Of a DNA stretch of 64,000 nucleotides, positions 1 through 14,116 are shown one piece after another (the first letter of the stretch is position 1; each line of letters starts with the position of its first letter). Under the pieces are notes generated by a model. That model saw nothing but the letters and a program-made list of their open reading frames with translations, was not told where the DNA came from and did not search any database. The stretch spans positions 62,001 to 126,000 of the forward strand of contig NZ_JACEZT010000011.1 in the NCBI RefSeq assembly GCF_014042345.1. The letters are read 5' to 3'. This DNA is from Rugamonas brunnea. Lineage in GTDB: Bacteria; Pseudomonadota; Gammaproteobacteria; Burkholderiales; Burkholderiaceae_D. Position numbers and translations under genes: made by a program.

Positions 1-3698
<3,698 letters not shown>

Positions 3699-4014
3699 GG
3701 CTTGGAGATGGTTGATGCAGCGAGGCTGCGGATTTAAAGGGTGAAACGGTACGAAACTGATCGGATGCGGTTTTGCAAGATTTCCGTTGCGCGCATTATA
3801 CCGTTTTCTCCCCTCTCTCCACAGCCCTTATTCGGGGAAAAAGCTGCTGCCAAAGCAACATTTTTTGCCAAATCGCGTCGCAAAATGGGCTTGCCGCGCA
3901 GGAAACACTGCCTTCCCCTGCAATTTTTCCAGTGCTTGGAGTATGCTTGTTTCAAATTTTGCTGACGCCTGCCGATAAGCACTCACCGCCGGCCCGGCCC
4001 ACGAAAGTTCCTCC
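3699..4014. other. Divergent intergenic region between purL and the REC-TPR gene
   Basis: 316 bp separate two divergent genes. Apart from the purL -10 element I see no RNA gene, repeat or credible ORF here. The short open frames in it lack ribosome binding sites and overlap each other on both strands. The region is AT-richer than its neighbours, as expected for promoters in both directions. Confidence 0.6.
3795..3823 (-). promoter_or_regulatory. Probable purL promoter
   Basis: On the minus strand a perfect TATAAT occupies 3795-3800. The hexamer 17 bp upstream (TGTGGA, 3818-3823) is a weak -35. This would give a leader of about 90 nt before the purL ATG. The call rests on sequence match only. 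Confidence 0.45.
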
Positions 4015-5727
4015 ATGCCAGACTATAGCAACCTGTCGGTCCTGATCGTCGATCCCAACCAGGGCATGCGCGCCAGTCTGCACAATATGCTGACCCAGGT
4101 GAACATCACCAAGGTCGACCATGCCGTCAGCTCGGCCACCGCCATCCGCCAGCTCGGGATCAAGTCCTACGACGTGATCCTGTGCGAGTACGACCTGGGT
4201 GGCAGCGCCGAGAACGCGGGCCAGGACGGCCAGCAACTGCTGGAAGACTTGCGCCACCATCGCATGATCAGCCAGTGGGCCATCTTCATCATGCTCACGG
4301 CCGAAGGCGTGTACAGCAAGGTGGTGAGCGCGGCCGAATTGCTGCCCACCGATTACATCCTCAAGCCGTTCACGGTGGACGTGCTGTCGCAGCGCATCGG
4401 CCGGGCGCTGGAACGGCGCGCCAATTTCCTGCCCGTGTACCAGATGATAGGCCAGGGCAAGGCGCGCGAAGCGCTGGCCGCCTGCCTGGCGGCCGAAACC
4501 AGCCAGCCCCGCTACGCCACCGACTATGCGCGGCTACGGGCCGAGCTGCTGGTCAGCCTGGACCGGCACGCGGAGGCGGAACAAGTGTACGCCGCCATCC
4601 TCCAGTCCAAGCCGCTGGGCTGGGCCCAGCTAGGCCAGGCACGCTGCCTGTCGCACCTCGGGCGCCATGGCGAAGCCCAGGCGCTGCTGGAGGCGCTGGT
4701 GGCGGCGAATCCCAAGTTCATGGCCGCCTACGACCTGCTGGCGCAATGCCTGCGGGTGCAGGGCGATGACGAAGCGGCGAAAAAGGTGCTGCAGGATGCG
4801 GTCGCGATCTCGCCCCACATGGTGCGGCGGCTGCGCCATCTGGGCGACGTGTCGCTGGCCGTGGGCGACGTGACCGGCGCCGAGCAAGCCTACAAGCAGG
4901 TGGTGGCCAAGGCCCGCCATTCGGAATTCCGCGACCCGGCCGACCATGTGAACCTGGTGCGCACGCTGGTCAGGAAAGGCGATGCCACGGCCGCCAGCGC
5001 CGTCGTGCGCGACCTGGAACGCTCGCTGCGCAGCAGTGCCAGCACGGAAGTATGCCGCGCCTACGCGTCGGCCATGGTGCTGGAGCTGAAGGGCGACGCC
5101 GCCGGCGCGGCCGCCGAACTGGCCAAGGCCATGAACAAGCTGTCCGAGGCGACCGGCATGTCCAGCAACGTGAAACTGGGCCTGGCCCACAGCTGCCTGG
5201 TCAACCGCCTGGACGAACAGGCCAACGCCCTCTTTGCGGAATTGACGGCCGATCCGAACAGCGGCGTGAGCGAATCGCAGGTGCTGGCCATCTACGAACA
5301 GGCCGAACGGCCGGAGCTGGTCAAGCAGCACCACGCCCGCCTCGATTCGGCGGTGGACACGATGGTGCGCCAGGCGGCCGAAAAAAGCCGCCAGGGTGAT
5401 TTGCGCGGCGCCGTCGAGGTGCTGCGGATGGCATTGGCGCGCAACCCCGACCACACCGGACTGTGGACGGCGGCCACCACGGCCATGCTGCGCCAATTGG
5501 CCGACGTGGGCTGGGACCCGGCCCTGTTCGGCCAGTGCACGGCCCTGCTGCGCCGCATCCGGGAACACAATAATGCGCACCCGCTGCTGCCCGGCCTGCT
5601 GGCCCAGTATGTGGCCATCCGCAAGCAGCATGGCGCCCATATCGCGGCGGCGCATTCCGCCGCGCAGCCGCCGGCCGGTTCGCCACCACCCTCACCTTCA
5701 CCTTCACCCTCACCTTCGACCGCTTAG
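4015..5727 (+). CDS. REC-domain protein with TPR repeats (copy 1)
   Basis: 570 aa. Residues 1-125 form a receiver domain: acidic D13 in IVDPN, switch T95 in FIMLTAEG and K117 in YILKPFT are all present. The phospho-acceptor position holds Glu (E58 in VILCEYDLGG) instead of Asp. Residues from about 135 on are helical TPR-like repeats, with clear motifs such as the one around AAYDLLAQCLRVQGDDEAAK. No output enzyme or DNA-binding domain is visible, so it probably works through protein contacts in the cytoplasm. The C-terminus is a Pro/Ser-rich tail (PSPSPSPSPSTA). The next gene is a close paralogue 21 bp downstream. The exact pathway is unknown. Confidence 0.85.
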   Translation: MPDYSNLSVLIVDPNQGMRASLHNMLTQVNITKVDHAVSSATAIRQLGIKSYDVILCEYDLGGSAENAGQDGQQLLEDLRHHRMISQWAIFIMLTAEGVYSKVVSAAELLPTDYILKPFTVDVLSQRIGRALERRANFLPVYQMIGQGKAREALAACLAAETSQPRYATDYARLRAELLVSLDRHAEAEQVYAAILQSKPLGWAQLGQARCLSHLGRHGEAQALLEALVAANPKFMAAYDLLAQCLRVQGDDEAAKKVLQDAVAISPHMVRRLRHLGDVSLAVGDVTGAEQAYKQVVAKARHSEFRDPADHVNLVRTLVRKGDATAASAVVRDLERSLRSSASTEVCRAYASAMVLELKGDAAGAAAELAKAMNKLSEATGMSSNVKLGLAHSCLVNRLDEQANALFAELTADPNSGVSESQVLAIYEQAERPELVKQHHARLDSAVDTMVRQAAEKSRQGDLRGAVEVLRMALARNPDHTGLWTAATTAMLRQLADVGWDPALFGQCTALLRRIREHNNAHPLLPGLLAQYVAIRKQHGAHIAAAHSAAQPPAGSPPPSPSPSPSPSTA

Positions 5728-5748
5728 GTCAAGCCTGGAAGTAGATAA

Positions 5749-7386
5749 ATGCAAGATTACGCTGAACTTTCTGTCCTGCTGGTAGACCCCAACCCTGGCA
5801 TGCGCGCCACCCTGCGCAACATGCTGAACCAGTCCGGCATCACCCGCATCGACGACGCGGTGAGCTCCGGCACGGCCATCGGCCAGTTGAACAAGAAAAG
5901 TTACGACATCATCCTGTGCGAATATGACCTGGGCAGCGGCGCCGGCGACAACGGCCAGGATGGCCAGCAATTGCTGGAAGACCTGCGCCACCACAAGCTG
6001 ATCGCGCAGTGGACCATCTTCATCATGCTCACCTCCGAAGGCGTGTACAGCAAGGTGATCAGCGCGGCCGAACTGACGCCCAACGACTACGTGCTCAAGC
6101 CGTTCACCATCGACGTGCTGCAACAGCGCATCGCCCGCGCCGTCGAACGCCGCTCGTACTTCCTGCCCGTGTACCAGTTGATCGGCATGGGCAATCTGCG
6201 CAAAGCCATCACCACCTGCCTGGAATGCGAAGCCACGCACGCGCGCCACGCGATCGAGTTCGCGCGCCTGCGCGCCGAGCTGCACCTGCGCCTCAATGAA
6301 CTGGAAGAAGCGGAACTGATCTACCAGACCATCCTGCTCACGCGCCCCGTCGGCTGGGCCCACCTGGGCCTGGCCCGCTGCCAGTTCGGGCTGCAGAAAT
6401 ACGAAGAAGCGCAGCAAACCCTGGACAACCTGATCGCCCACAATCCGCGCTTCATGGCCGCCTACGACCTGCTGGCCCAGACCCACGAGGCCATGGGCCA
6501 GAACGTAATGGCCAAGCGCATCCTGGAGGACGCGGTCGCCATTTCCCCGCACATGGTGCGCCGCCTGCGCCACCTGGGCGAGGTGGCCTACGAGGCGGGC
6601 GACGTGATGGTGGCCGAAAAGGCGTTCAAACAGGTGGTGCAGAAAGCGAAGTACTCGGAGTTCCGCGACCCCGAGGATCACGTCAACCTGGTCAAGACCC
6701 TGGTCAAGAAAGGCGATGCCAGCCAGGCCGGCGGCGTGATCCGCGACCTGGAGCGCTCCCTGCGCGGCAACGCCAACACCGAGGTGTGCCGCTCGGTGGC
6801 CGCCAGTCTGCTGGCCGAACTGATGGACAACCCGATCGCCGCCGCCGCCGAACTGCGCAACGCCGTGCGCACCATGAGCATGACGCGCGGCCTGTCCAAC
6901 GGCCTCAAGGTGGGCCTGGTGCATAGCTGCCTGAAGAACAAGCTCGATAACGAAGCGACGTCGCTGATGGTGGACCTGACCAACGACCCGGACAGCGGCA
7001 TCTCGATGGACGACGCCGTCAACGTGTTCGAGAAGGCCGGCCGCCACGACCTGGCCACCGGCGTGGGCGAGACGATCTCGCGCCAGCTCGACGACCTGCT
7101 GCTGGATGCGGCCGAAAAACGCGCCCACGGCGACCTGCGGGCCGCCATCGACACGCTCAACGGGGCGCTGCGCAAGGCGCCGTCCAACATGGCGCTGCTG
7201 CCGGCAGCTGCATCGGCCATGCTCAAGCAGCTCGACGACCTGGGCTGGGAAGCGCCCGTGGCCGAGCAGTGCAACCACCTGCTGGAACGCATCCGCAGGC
7301 TGGACCCGAACCACCCGGCCCTGCCCATCCTGCTCAACCAGTACACGGCCACGCAGCGCAAGTACGGCATTTCCACCACCGCCTGA
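5749..7386 (+). CDS. REC-domain protein with TPR repeats (copy 2)
   Basis: 545 aa, collinear with the preceding gene over the whole length; blocks such as AAYDLLAQ and AVAISPHMVRRLRHLG are shared. The receiver domain keeps D13, T95 and K117 and again has Glu at the phosphorylation position (E58 in IILCEYDLGS). TPR-type helices follow. The ATG is preceded by GGAAG at a good distance. It differs from copy 1 mainly by lacking the Pro/Ser tail and in the linker after CEYDLG. The pair looks like a tandem duplication kept under selection and is probably co-transcribed. Convergent with the oxoprolinase gene, 24 bp between stop codons. Confidence 0.85.
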   Translation: MQDYAELSVLLVDPNPGMRATLRNMLNQSGITRIDDAVSSGTAIGQLNKKSYDIILCEYDLGSGAGDNGQDGQQLLEDLRHHKLIAQWTIFIMLTSEGVYSKVISAAELTPNDYVLKPFTIDVLQQRIARAVERRSYFLPVYQLIGMGNLRKAITTCLECEATHARHAIEFARLRAELHLRLNELEEAELIYQTILLTRPVGWAHLGLARCQFGLQKYEEAQQTLDNLIAHNPRFMAAYDLLAQTHEAMGQNVMAKRILEDAVAISPHMVRRLRHLGEVAYEAGDVMVAEKAFKQVVQKAKYSEFRDPEDHVNLVKTLVKKGDASQAGGVIRDLERSLRGNANTEVCRSVAASLLAELMDNPIAAAAELRNAVRTMSMTRGLSNGLKVGLVHSCLKNKLDNEATSLMVDLTNDPDSGISMDDAVNVFEKAGRHDLATGVGETISRQLDDLLLDAAEKRAHGDLRAAIDTLNGALRKAPSNMALLPAAASAMLKQLDDLGWEAPVAEQCNHLLERIRRLDPNHPALPILLNQYTATQRKYGISTTA

Positions 7387-7410
7387 CGGCGCGGCGCGCG
7401 GCCGCCGGGC

Positions 7411-10400
7411 TTATTCCGGCTGGCCGTAGCCGCCGCCGCCCGGCGTCTCCACCACAAACACGTCGCCCGCCGCCATCTCGGTCTTGCCGATGTGGCCCAG
7501 TTGTTCGACGCGGCCATCGGCCCGCAGCACGCTGTTGCGGCCCACGGCGCCCGGCGCGCCGCCATCCATGCCGAACGGCGCGTGGCGTCGGTTGTTGGAC
7601 AGGATGGCAGCCGTCATCGGCTCCAGGAAGCGCACCTTGCGCACGCCGCCATCGCCCCCGCGCCAGCGTCCCGCACCGCCCGAACCGTGGCGGATCGCGT
7701 AGCTCTCCAGCCGCACGGGGAAACGGAACTCCAGGACTTCCGGGTCCGTCAGGCGCGAATTGGTCATATTGGTCTGAACCACGCTGGTGCCATCAAAGCC
7801 CGGACCCGCGCCGGAGCCGCCGCTGATGGTTTCATAGTACTGGTAGCGCGCATTCCCGAACGTGAAGTTGTTCATCGTGCCCTGCGACGCCGCCAGCACG
7901 CCCAGCGCGCCGTACAGCGCGTTGGTGATGCAGGTCGACGTTTCCACGTTGCCCGACACGACCGACGCGGGATAGTGCGGATTGAGCATGGAGCCGGGCG
8001 GGATCAGCACCTTGAGCGGCTTGAGGCAACCGGCGTTGAGCGGAATGTCGTCATCGACCAGCGTGCGGAACACGTACAGCACGGCCGCCATGCAAACCGC
8101 CGACGGCGCGTTGAAGTTGTTCTCCAGCTGATCCGAGGTGCCCGTGAAATCGATCTCGGCGCTGCGGCTGGCGTGATCGACGCGCACCGCCACCTGGATG
8201 CGGGCGCCGTTGTCCAGATCGACCGTGTAGCTGCCGTCGCGCAGCGCGCTGATCACGCGCCGCACGGCTTCCTCGGCATTGTCCTGCACGTGGCCCATGT
8301 AGGCCTGCACCACGTCGAGGCCGAAGTGGGCCACCATCTTGCGCAGTTCGTCCACGCCCTTCTGGTTGGCCGCCACCTGGGCCCGCAGGTCGGCCATGTT
8401 CTGGTCGGGATTGCGGGCCGGCCAGGCGGCGCCGGTCAGCAAGGCGCGCGCTTCGGCATCGCGCAACTGGCCGCCGGCCGCGCCGTCCACCAGCTTGAAA
8501 TTGTCGATCAGGACGCCCTCTTCCTCGATGCTGCGCGAGTCGGGCGGCATGGAACCGGGCGTGGTGCCGCCGATGTCCGCATGGTGGCCGCGCGAGCCGA
8601 CGTAGAACAGGATATGCACGCCCGCCTCGTCGAACACCGGCGAGATCACCGTCACGTCCGGCAAATGGGTGCCGCCATGGTAGGGATCGTTGAGCATGTA
8701 GACATCGCCGGCGTGCATGCGGCCCGCGTTGGCCTGCATGACGGTCTTGATGCTCTCGCCCATGGAGCCGAGGTGCACCGGCATATGGGGCGCGTTGGCG
8801 ATCAGGTTGCCGTCGGCGTCGAAGATCGCGCAACTGAAGTCCAGCCGTTCCTTGATGTTGACCGAGTACGCCGTGTTCTGCAGCCGCAAGCCCATCTGCT
8901 CGGCGATCGACATGAACAGGTTGTTGAAGATCTCCAGCATGACCGGATCGGCCGTGGTGCCGATGGCGCGCCGCGCCGCCAGGGCCTCCACCCGCGTCAG
9001 CACCAGGTGGTCCTGCGGCGTGACCTCGGCCTGCCAGCCCGGCTCCACCACAGTGGTGGCGTTGGCCTCGGCGATGATGGCCGGACCCTTGATGATGTCG
9101 CCGATCCGGGTGGCCGTACGCTGATAGAGCTTGGTATTACGCCACTGGCCGCCGCTGTACATGCGCACCACCGCTTGCGGCGTGAGGCCGGACACGCGGC
9201 GCGGCGCCGGCGTGACCGTCTCCACCGGCGCGTCCGAGCGGCCCAGCGCCTCCACCGACACCGCCTCGACGATCAGCGCCTTGCCCGGCATGAGGAAGGA
9301 GAAGCGCTTCTTGTAAGCCGATTCGAACTGCGCCTGCATGGCGCTGGCGGCATCGAACGGCACGATCAGCGCCGAGTCGGTGCCTTCATAACGCAGGTGT
9401 ACACGGCGCAGCAAGGTGATGCGCTGCTCCGCGACGCCCTGTTCGATCAGCGCCGCACGCGCCTGTTCGCCTAGTGCCGCCAGGCGCGCTTCGAGCGCTG
9501 TAACGCCCTCGGGCGCCAGCTTTTCCTCCATCGCCGCTTCACGCATCGCGCTCTGGTCGGCCAGGCCCATGCCGTAGGCCGACATGACGCCGGCCAGCGA
9601 ATGAATGAACACCGTCTTCATGCCCAACGCATCGGCCACCAGGCAGGCGTGCTGGCCGCCGGCGCCGCCGAAACTGGTCAGCGTATATTCCGTCACGTCG
9701 TGGCCGCGCTGCACGGAGATCTGCTTGATGGCGTTGGCCATATTGCCAACGGCGATATCGATAAAGCCTTCCGCCACCTGTTCCGCCGTGGTTGGCTTGC
9801 CGGTCGCGGCTTCGACGCGCGCAGCCATGTCGGCGAACTGCGCGCGCACGGTCTGCGCGTCCAGCGCCTGCTTGCCGTCGGCGCCGAACAATTGCGGGAA
9901 ATGGGCGGGCTGGATTTTGCCCAGCATGACGTTGCAGTCGGTGACGGCCAGCGGGCCGCCGCGACGGTAGCTAGCAGGGCCCGGATTGGCGCCGGCGCTG
10001 TCCGGCCCCACGCGCAGGCGGCTGCCGTCGAAGTGCAGGATGGAGCCACCGCCGGCCGCCACGGTATGAATGCTCATCATCGGCGCGCGCATGCGCACGC
10101 CCGCCACCTGCGTCTCGAACACGCGCTCGAACTCGCCCGAGTAATGTGACACATCGGTCGAGGTGCCGCCCATGTCGAAACCGATCACGCGGTCAAAACC
10201 GGCCAGCCGGCTGGCCCGCACCATGCCGACGATGCCGCCGGCCGGGCCGCTCAGGATGCTGTCCTTGCCCTGGAACGCGCGCGCGTCCGTCAGGCCGCCG
10301 TTCGATTGCATGAACTGCAGGTTCACACCGGGCATCTCGGCCGCCACCTGGTCCACGTAGCGGCGCAGGATGGGCGACAGGTAGGCGTCGACCACCGTGG

Positions 10401-11016
10401 TGTCGCCGCGCGCCACCAGTTTCATCATGGGACTGACCTGGTGCGATACCGAGACCTGGGTAAAGCCGATCTCACGCGCCAGCCGCGCCACGCGCTGTTC
10501 ATGGTCGTGGTAGCGGTAGCCATGCATGAAGACGATGGCCAGCGCCCGCAAGCCCTGGTCGTAGGCCGCTTGCAGGCCGGCGCGGGCGCCCTGCTCGTCC
10601 AGCGGCAGCACCACGTCGCCGTGCGCGCCCATGCGCTCATCGATTTCGACCACATGGCTGTAGAGCAGCTCCGGCAGCACGATGTGGCGCGCGAACAGGC
10701 GCGGACGGTTCTGGTAAGCGATGCGCAGCGCATCGCCGAAGCCGCGCGTAATGGCCAGCGCCGTCGGCTCGCCCTTACGCTCCAGCAGCGCATTGGTGGC
10801 CACCGTGGTGCCCATCTTGACCGCCTCGATGCGCGCCACCGGCATGGCAGCGCGCGGCCCAAGGCCCATCAGGTGGCGGATGCCGGCGATGGCGGCGTCG
10901 CGATATTGTTCCGGATTTTCCGACAGCAGCTTGTGCGTGCGCAGCCGCCCGTCCGGCTGGCGCGCCACAATGTCCGTGAACGTGCCGCCGCGATCTATCC
11001 AGAATTGCCAATCCAT
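7411..11016 (-). CDS. 5-oxoprolinase (HyuA-HyuB fusion type)
   Basis: 1201 aa, the usual length of the single-chain ATP-dependent 5-oxoprolinase, which opens pyroglutamate to glutamate in glutathione turnover. The N-terminal HyuA half begins [18 protein letters not shown] and contains the phosphate-binding motifs [14 protein letters not shown] and [10 protein letters not shown]. The HyuB half starts around residue 695 ([17 protein letters not shown]) and contains [14 protein letters not shown] and a Gly-rich C-terminus ending [11 protein letters not shown]. Both halves are intact in one frame. It is a lone gene, divergent from the NAD(P)HX repair gene. N-methylhydantoinase A/B is a related alternative, but the fused form favours oxoprolinase. 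Confidence 0.92.
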   Translation of the reverse strand: MDWQFWIDRGGTFTDIVARQPDGRLRTHKLLSENPEQYRDAAIAGIRHLMGLGPRAAMPVARIEAVKMGTTVATNALLERKGEPTALAITRGFGDALRIAYQNRPRLFARHIVLPELLYSHVVEIDERMGAHGDVVLPLDEQGARAGLQAAYDQGLRALAIVFMHGYRYHDHEQRVARLAREIGFTQVSVSHQVSPMMKLVARGDTTVVDAYLSPILRRYVDQVAAEMPGVNLQFMQSNGGLTDARAFQGKDSILSGPAGGIVGMVRASRLAGFDRVIGFDMGGTSTDVSHYSGEFERVFETQVAGVRMRAPMMSIHTVAAGGGSILHFDGSRLRVGPDSAGANPGPASYRRGGPLAVTDCNVMLGKIQPAHFPQLFGADGKQALDAQTVRAQFADMAARVEAATGKPTTAEQVAEGFIDIAVGNMANAIKQISVQRGHDVTEYTLTSFGGAGGQHACLVADALGMKTVFIHSLAGVMSAYGMGLADQSAMREAAMEEKLAPEGVTALEARLAALGEQARAALIEQGVAEQRITLLRRVHLRYEGTDSALIVPFDAASAMQAQFESAYKKRFSFLMPGKALIVEAVSVEALGRSDAPVETVTPAPRRVSGLTPQAVVRMYSGGQWRNTKLYQRTATRIGDIIKGPAIIAEANATTVVEPGWQAEVTPQDHLVLTRVEALAARRAIGTTADPVMLEIFNNLFMSIAEQMGLRLQNTAYSVNIKERLDFSCAIFDADGNLIANAPHMPVHLGSMGESIKTVMQANAGRMHAGDVYMLNDPYHGGTHLPDVTVISPVFDEAGVHILFYVGSRGHHADIGGTTPGSMPPDSRSIEEEGVLIDNFKLVDGAAGGQLRDAEARALLTGAAWPARNPDQNMADLRAQVAANQKGVDELRKMVAHFGLDVVQAYMGHVQDNAEEAVRRVISALRDGSYTVDLDNGARIQVAVRVDHASRSAEIDFTGTSDQLENNFNAPSAVCMAAVLYVFRTLVDDDIPLNAGCLKPLKVLIPPGSMLNPHYPASVVSGNVETSTCITNALYGALGVLAASQGTMNNFTFGNARYQYYETISGGSGAGPGFDGTSVVQTNMTNSRLTDPEVLEFRFPVRLESYAIRHGSGGAGRWRGGDGGVRKVRFLEPMTAAILSNNRRHAPFGMDGGAPGAVGRNSVLRADGRVEQLGHIGKTEMAAGDVFVVETPGGGGYGQPE

Positions 11017-11214
11017 GCCAACCTCAATACTTTAATGAAGCGCATATTGTAGTGCGAGCCCCGCGATCAAGGCGACACACTTGAACAGATTAATTCGATG
11101 CTAAAATTGAATGAACCGCAATCATCAATGCTGCCGGCACGCTCGCCAGCCACAGGCAGCAGGTAGCAAGCCAGTTGCCGCACCTGACGCTCCACACTCC
11201 TGATCGGACGCCCC

Positions 11215-12720
11215 ATGAATCCACTCTATTCCGTCGCGGAGATCCGCGCCATCGAACAGCGCGCAGCCGAGGCGCTGCCGGCCGGCACCCTCATGCAACG
11301 GGCCGGCCAGGCCACGGCCAACGCGGCGCTCGACATGCTGCCCTTTTCCACCAACGGCGCCCGGGTGCTGGTGCTGGCCGGTCCAGGCAACAACGGCGGC
11401 GACGCGCTGGAAGCGGCCGCCCACCTGACGTATTCGGGTGCCCAAGTGGACGTGCTGCATTTCCCGCCCGCCGGCGAACAGTCGGCCGAACGGGCGGCGG
11501 CGCAGCGGCGCGCCGAAAGCAGCGACGCCATCTTCAACGACATCGGCGGCAGCGCCCTGGCCGGCACCGAATGGAATCTGATCATCGATGGCCTGTTCGG
11601 CATCGGCCTGGCGCGCCCCGTGAGCGGCGCCCTGCGCACGCTGGTCGACACCGTCAACACGCTGGGCTGCCCGGTGCTGGCGCTCGACGTGCCCAGCGGC
11701 CTCGATGCCGACACCGGCGCCGTCGTCGGCCCGGATGGTGTGGCGATCCGCGCCACGCACACCATCACCTTCATCGGCGACAAACCCGGCTTGCATACCT
11801 GCGATGGCCGTGACCATGCGGGCCAGGTCACGGTCGCCGCGTTGGATCTGGAGCCGCGCCAGTTCCCATCAGTGCGGCTGCATCTGAACGAAGCCCGCTT
11901 CTTCGCCCGCAAACTGAAAACGCGCCGCCAGAACAGCCATAAGGGCAGTTACGGCAACGTGGCCGTGGTCGGCGGTGCTCGCGGCATGGCGGGCGCGCCC
12001 ATCCTGGCGGCGCGCAGCGCGCTGCACGCCGGCGCGGGCCGTGTGTTCGCCGTGTTCGCGGACGACGCGCCGTCCTACGACAGCGGCCAGCCAGAATTGA
12101 TGTGCCGGGCCGCCGCCGGCTTCGACCTCGACAGCTCGGTGCTGGTGCTGGGCCCGGGCCTGGGCACGGCGCCGCAATCGGTGGAACTGCTCAAGCGCGC
12201 CGTGGCCAGCGCCAGCGCGCTGGTGGCCGACGCCGACGCCCTCAACCTGCTGGCGGCCGACGCGGCGTTGCAGGCGGCTGTGGCGCAGCGCGGCGCGGGC
12301 TGCATCATCACGCCCCATCCGCTGGAGGCGGCGCGCCTGCTGGGCTGCGCCATCACGGCCGTGCAAGCGGACCGGGTAGCGGCGGCGCGCACGCTGGCGG
12401 CGCGCTTGCGGGCCACCGTGGTGCTGAAAGGATCGGGCACCGTGATCGCCGCGCCCGATGGCGACGCCGTGATCAACACGACGGGCAATCCCGCCCTGGC
12501 CACGGCGGGCACGGGCGACGTGCTGGCCGGCCTGTGCGGCAGCCTGCTGGCGCAGGGCTGGCCGCAATGGGAAGCGGCGCTGGCCGCCGTCTGGCTGCAT
12601 GGCATGGCGGCCGACGTGCTGGTGACCGATGGCGTGGGGCCGATCGGTTTAACGGCGGGCGAACTGGTGCCAGCCATCCGGGCGGCCATCAACCGCCTGG
12701 TGCAGCAGCACGGGCGCTGA
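11215..12720 (+). CDS. nnr: Bifunctional NAD(P)HX epimerase / ADP-dependent dehydratase
   Basis: 501 aa repair enzyme for damaged nicotinamide cofactors. The N-terminal YjeF_N epimerase half (about 1-210) has GPGNNGGDALEAA and LALDVPSGLDADTG. The C-terminal ribokinase-like dehydratase half (about 225-495) has the substrate and nucleotide motifs VVGGARGMAGAPILAA and GNPALATAGTGDVLAGL. Both activities should be present. The ATG follows a promoter-length gap after the divergent oxoprolinase. The 3' end is convergent with an ABC ATPase gene only 6 bp away. Confidence 0.94.
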   Translation: MNPLYSVAEIRAIEQRAAEALPAGTLMQRAGQATANAALDMLPFSTNGARVLVLAGPGNNGGDALEAAAHLTYSGAQVDVLHFPPAGEQSAERAAAQRRAESSDAIFNDIGGSALAGTEWNLIIDGLFGIGLARPVSGALRTLVDTVNTLGCPVLALDVPSGLDADTGAVVGPDGVAIRATHTITFIGDKPGLHTCDGRDHAGQVTVAALDLEPRQFPSVRLHLNEARFFARKLKTRRQNSHKGSYGNVAVVGGARGMAGAPILAARSALHAGAGRVFAVFADDAPSYDSGQPELMCRAAAGFDLDSSVLVLGPGLGTAPQSVELLKRAVASASALVADADALNLLAADAALQAAVAQRGAGCIITPHPLEAARLLGCAITAVQADRVAAARTLAARLRATVVLKGSGTVIAAPDGDAVINTTGNPALATAGTGDVLAGLCGSLLAQGWPQWEAALAAVWLHGMAADVLVTDGVGPIGLTAGELVPAIRAAINRLVQQHGR

Positions 12721-12726
12721 CGCGGC

Positions 12727-13461
12727 TCAGACCAGGCGCCCCGCCGCGATCGTGATCACGCGGCCACAGCGGGCCGCGATGGTGGTGTCGTGTGTGACCA
12801 GCACCAGCGTGGAGCCGTGCTCGCGATTGAGCTCGAACATCAACTGGATCACGGCTTCGCCGGTGGCGGCATCGAGGCTGCCGGTCGGTTCGTCGGCCAG
12901 CAGCAATGGCGGCTCCGTGACGAAGGCCCGCGCCAGCGCCACCCGCTGTTGCTCGCCGCCGGACAAATACCGGGGATAGTGGCGCAGGCGCTCGCCCAGC
13001 CCCACGCGACGCAGCATGGCCTGGGCCTTGTCGCGCGCGCCCGCTTCGCCGCGCAGTTCCAACGGCAGCATCACGTTCTCCAGCGCCGTCAGATGCGGCA
13101 GCAACTGGAACGACTGGAACACGAAGCCTAGCTTGGCCATGCGTAGCGCGGCGCGGCCATCCTCATCGAGCGCGTAGATATCGACGCCGTCAAGCAGCAC
13201 GCGGCCGCCGCTGGGCGTATCGAGGCCGGCCAGCAATCCCAGCAAAGTGGACTTGCCGGAGCCCGATGCCCCTACAATAGCGAGCGTTTCGGCCTTTTGC
13301 ACTGTAAAATCCACGTGGTGCAATATCGTCAGCTCCCCGCCGGCGTCCGCCACGCGCTTGGTCAGGCCCGTCACTTCGATGGCGGCCGTCGCCCTGGCGC
13401 TAACGACGGAAGCCGGGGCGGGAGTCAATGGAATGGAAGGCGTCGTTGGAAGATCGGGCAT
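12727..13461 (-). CDS. ABC transporter ATP-binding protein, LolD/YbbA type
   Basis: About 244 aa from the ATG at 13461. Walker A GASGSGKSTLLG, signature LSGGEQQRVALARAF and Walker B LLLADEPTG are intact, so it should hydrolyse ATP. It resembles the MacB/LolD/YbbA class that pairs with FtsX-type permeases. No permease follows: the next gene downstream is convergent. The start could also be the in-frame GTG at 13491; neither start has a good Shine-Dalgarno. With the ATG, the start codon overlaps that of the divergent esterase gene inside one CATG. The divergent tesA/ybbA pairing is also known from enterobacteria. Confidence 0.88.
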   Translation of the reverse strand: MPDLPTTPSIPLTPAPASVVSARATAAIEVTGLTKRVADAGGELTILHHVDFTVQKAETLAIVGASGSGKSTLLGLLAGLDTPSGGRVLLDGVDIYALDEDGRAALRMAKLGFVFQSFQLLPHLTALENVMLPLELRGEAGARDKAQAMLRRVGLGERLRHYPRYLSGGEQQRVALARAFVTEPPLLLADEPTGSLDAATGEAVIQLMFELNREHGSTLVLVTHDTTIAARCGRVITIAAGRLV

Positions 13462-14116
13462 GCTGAACTTTTTAGGAAAATGTCGTGACACGGGAAGGGC
13501 ATGCCGGCTGGCGTTTGCCGCCCTGCTCCTGCTGTGCGCCAGCGCGAGCGCTTATTCTGCACCAAAAACCATCCTCGTGCTCGGCGATAGCCTGTCAGCC
13601 GAATATGGCTTGAGCCGGGGCAGCGGCTGGGTAGCGCTGGCCGAACAGAAGCTCAAGGACCAGAAGATCGCCGCCGACATCGTCAACGCCAGCGTGAGCG
13701 GCGAGACGACGAGCGGTGGCCGCACGCGCCTGCCGGCGCTGCTGGAAAAATACCACCCCGAAGTGATCGTCATCGAACTGGGCGCCAACGACGGCCTGCG
13801 CGGCTTGCCGGTGGCGGCCGCCGAAGCCAACCTGCGCGCCATGGCCGCCGCCGCGCGCGGGGCCAACGCCCGCGTGCTGCTGGTGGGGATGCGCATGCCG
13901 CCCAACTACGGCCGCCAGTACGCCGACCAGTTCTACGCCATGTACGGCACGCTGAGCAAGGAGATCAAGGCGCCGCTGGTGCCCTTCATGCTCGAAGGCG
14001 TGGCCGACAAGCCGCAATTATTCCAGGCCGACCGCCTGCATCCGACGGCCGAGGCCCATCCCACCATCCTGGCCAATATCTGGCCCTCCCTACAGAAAAT
14101 AATCAAGACACGATGA
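13460..14116 (+). CDS. tesA: SGNH-family arylesterase / thioesterase I, periplasmic
   Basis: 218 aa. A signal peptide (hydrophobic stretch LAFAALLLLCASASAYSA) precedes block I GDSLSAEYGL (nucleophile S44). Block III GANDGLRGL and the Asp/His block DRLHPTAEAHP complete the SGNH catalytic set. It hydrolyses acyl esters or thioesters in the periplasm; TesA-like lysophospholipase activity is possible but not provable here. ATG 13460 is chosen because it opens the signal peptide and follows GGAAG; a longer upstream frame would run through the divergent ABC gene. Its stop overlaps the mnmH start (ATGA), so the two are translationally coupled. Confidence 0.9.
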   Translation: MLNFLGKCRDTGRACRLAFAALLLLCASASAYSAPKTILVLGDSLSAEYGLSRGSGWVALAEQKLKDQKIAADIVNASVSGETTSGGRTRLPALLEKYHPEVIVIELGANDGLRGLPVAAAEANLRAMAAAARGANARVLLVGMRMPPNYGRQYADQFYAMYGTLSKEIKAPLVPFMLEGVADKPQLFQADRLHPTAEAHPTILANIWPSLQKIIKTR

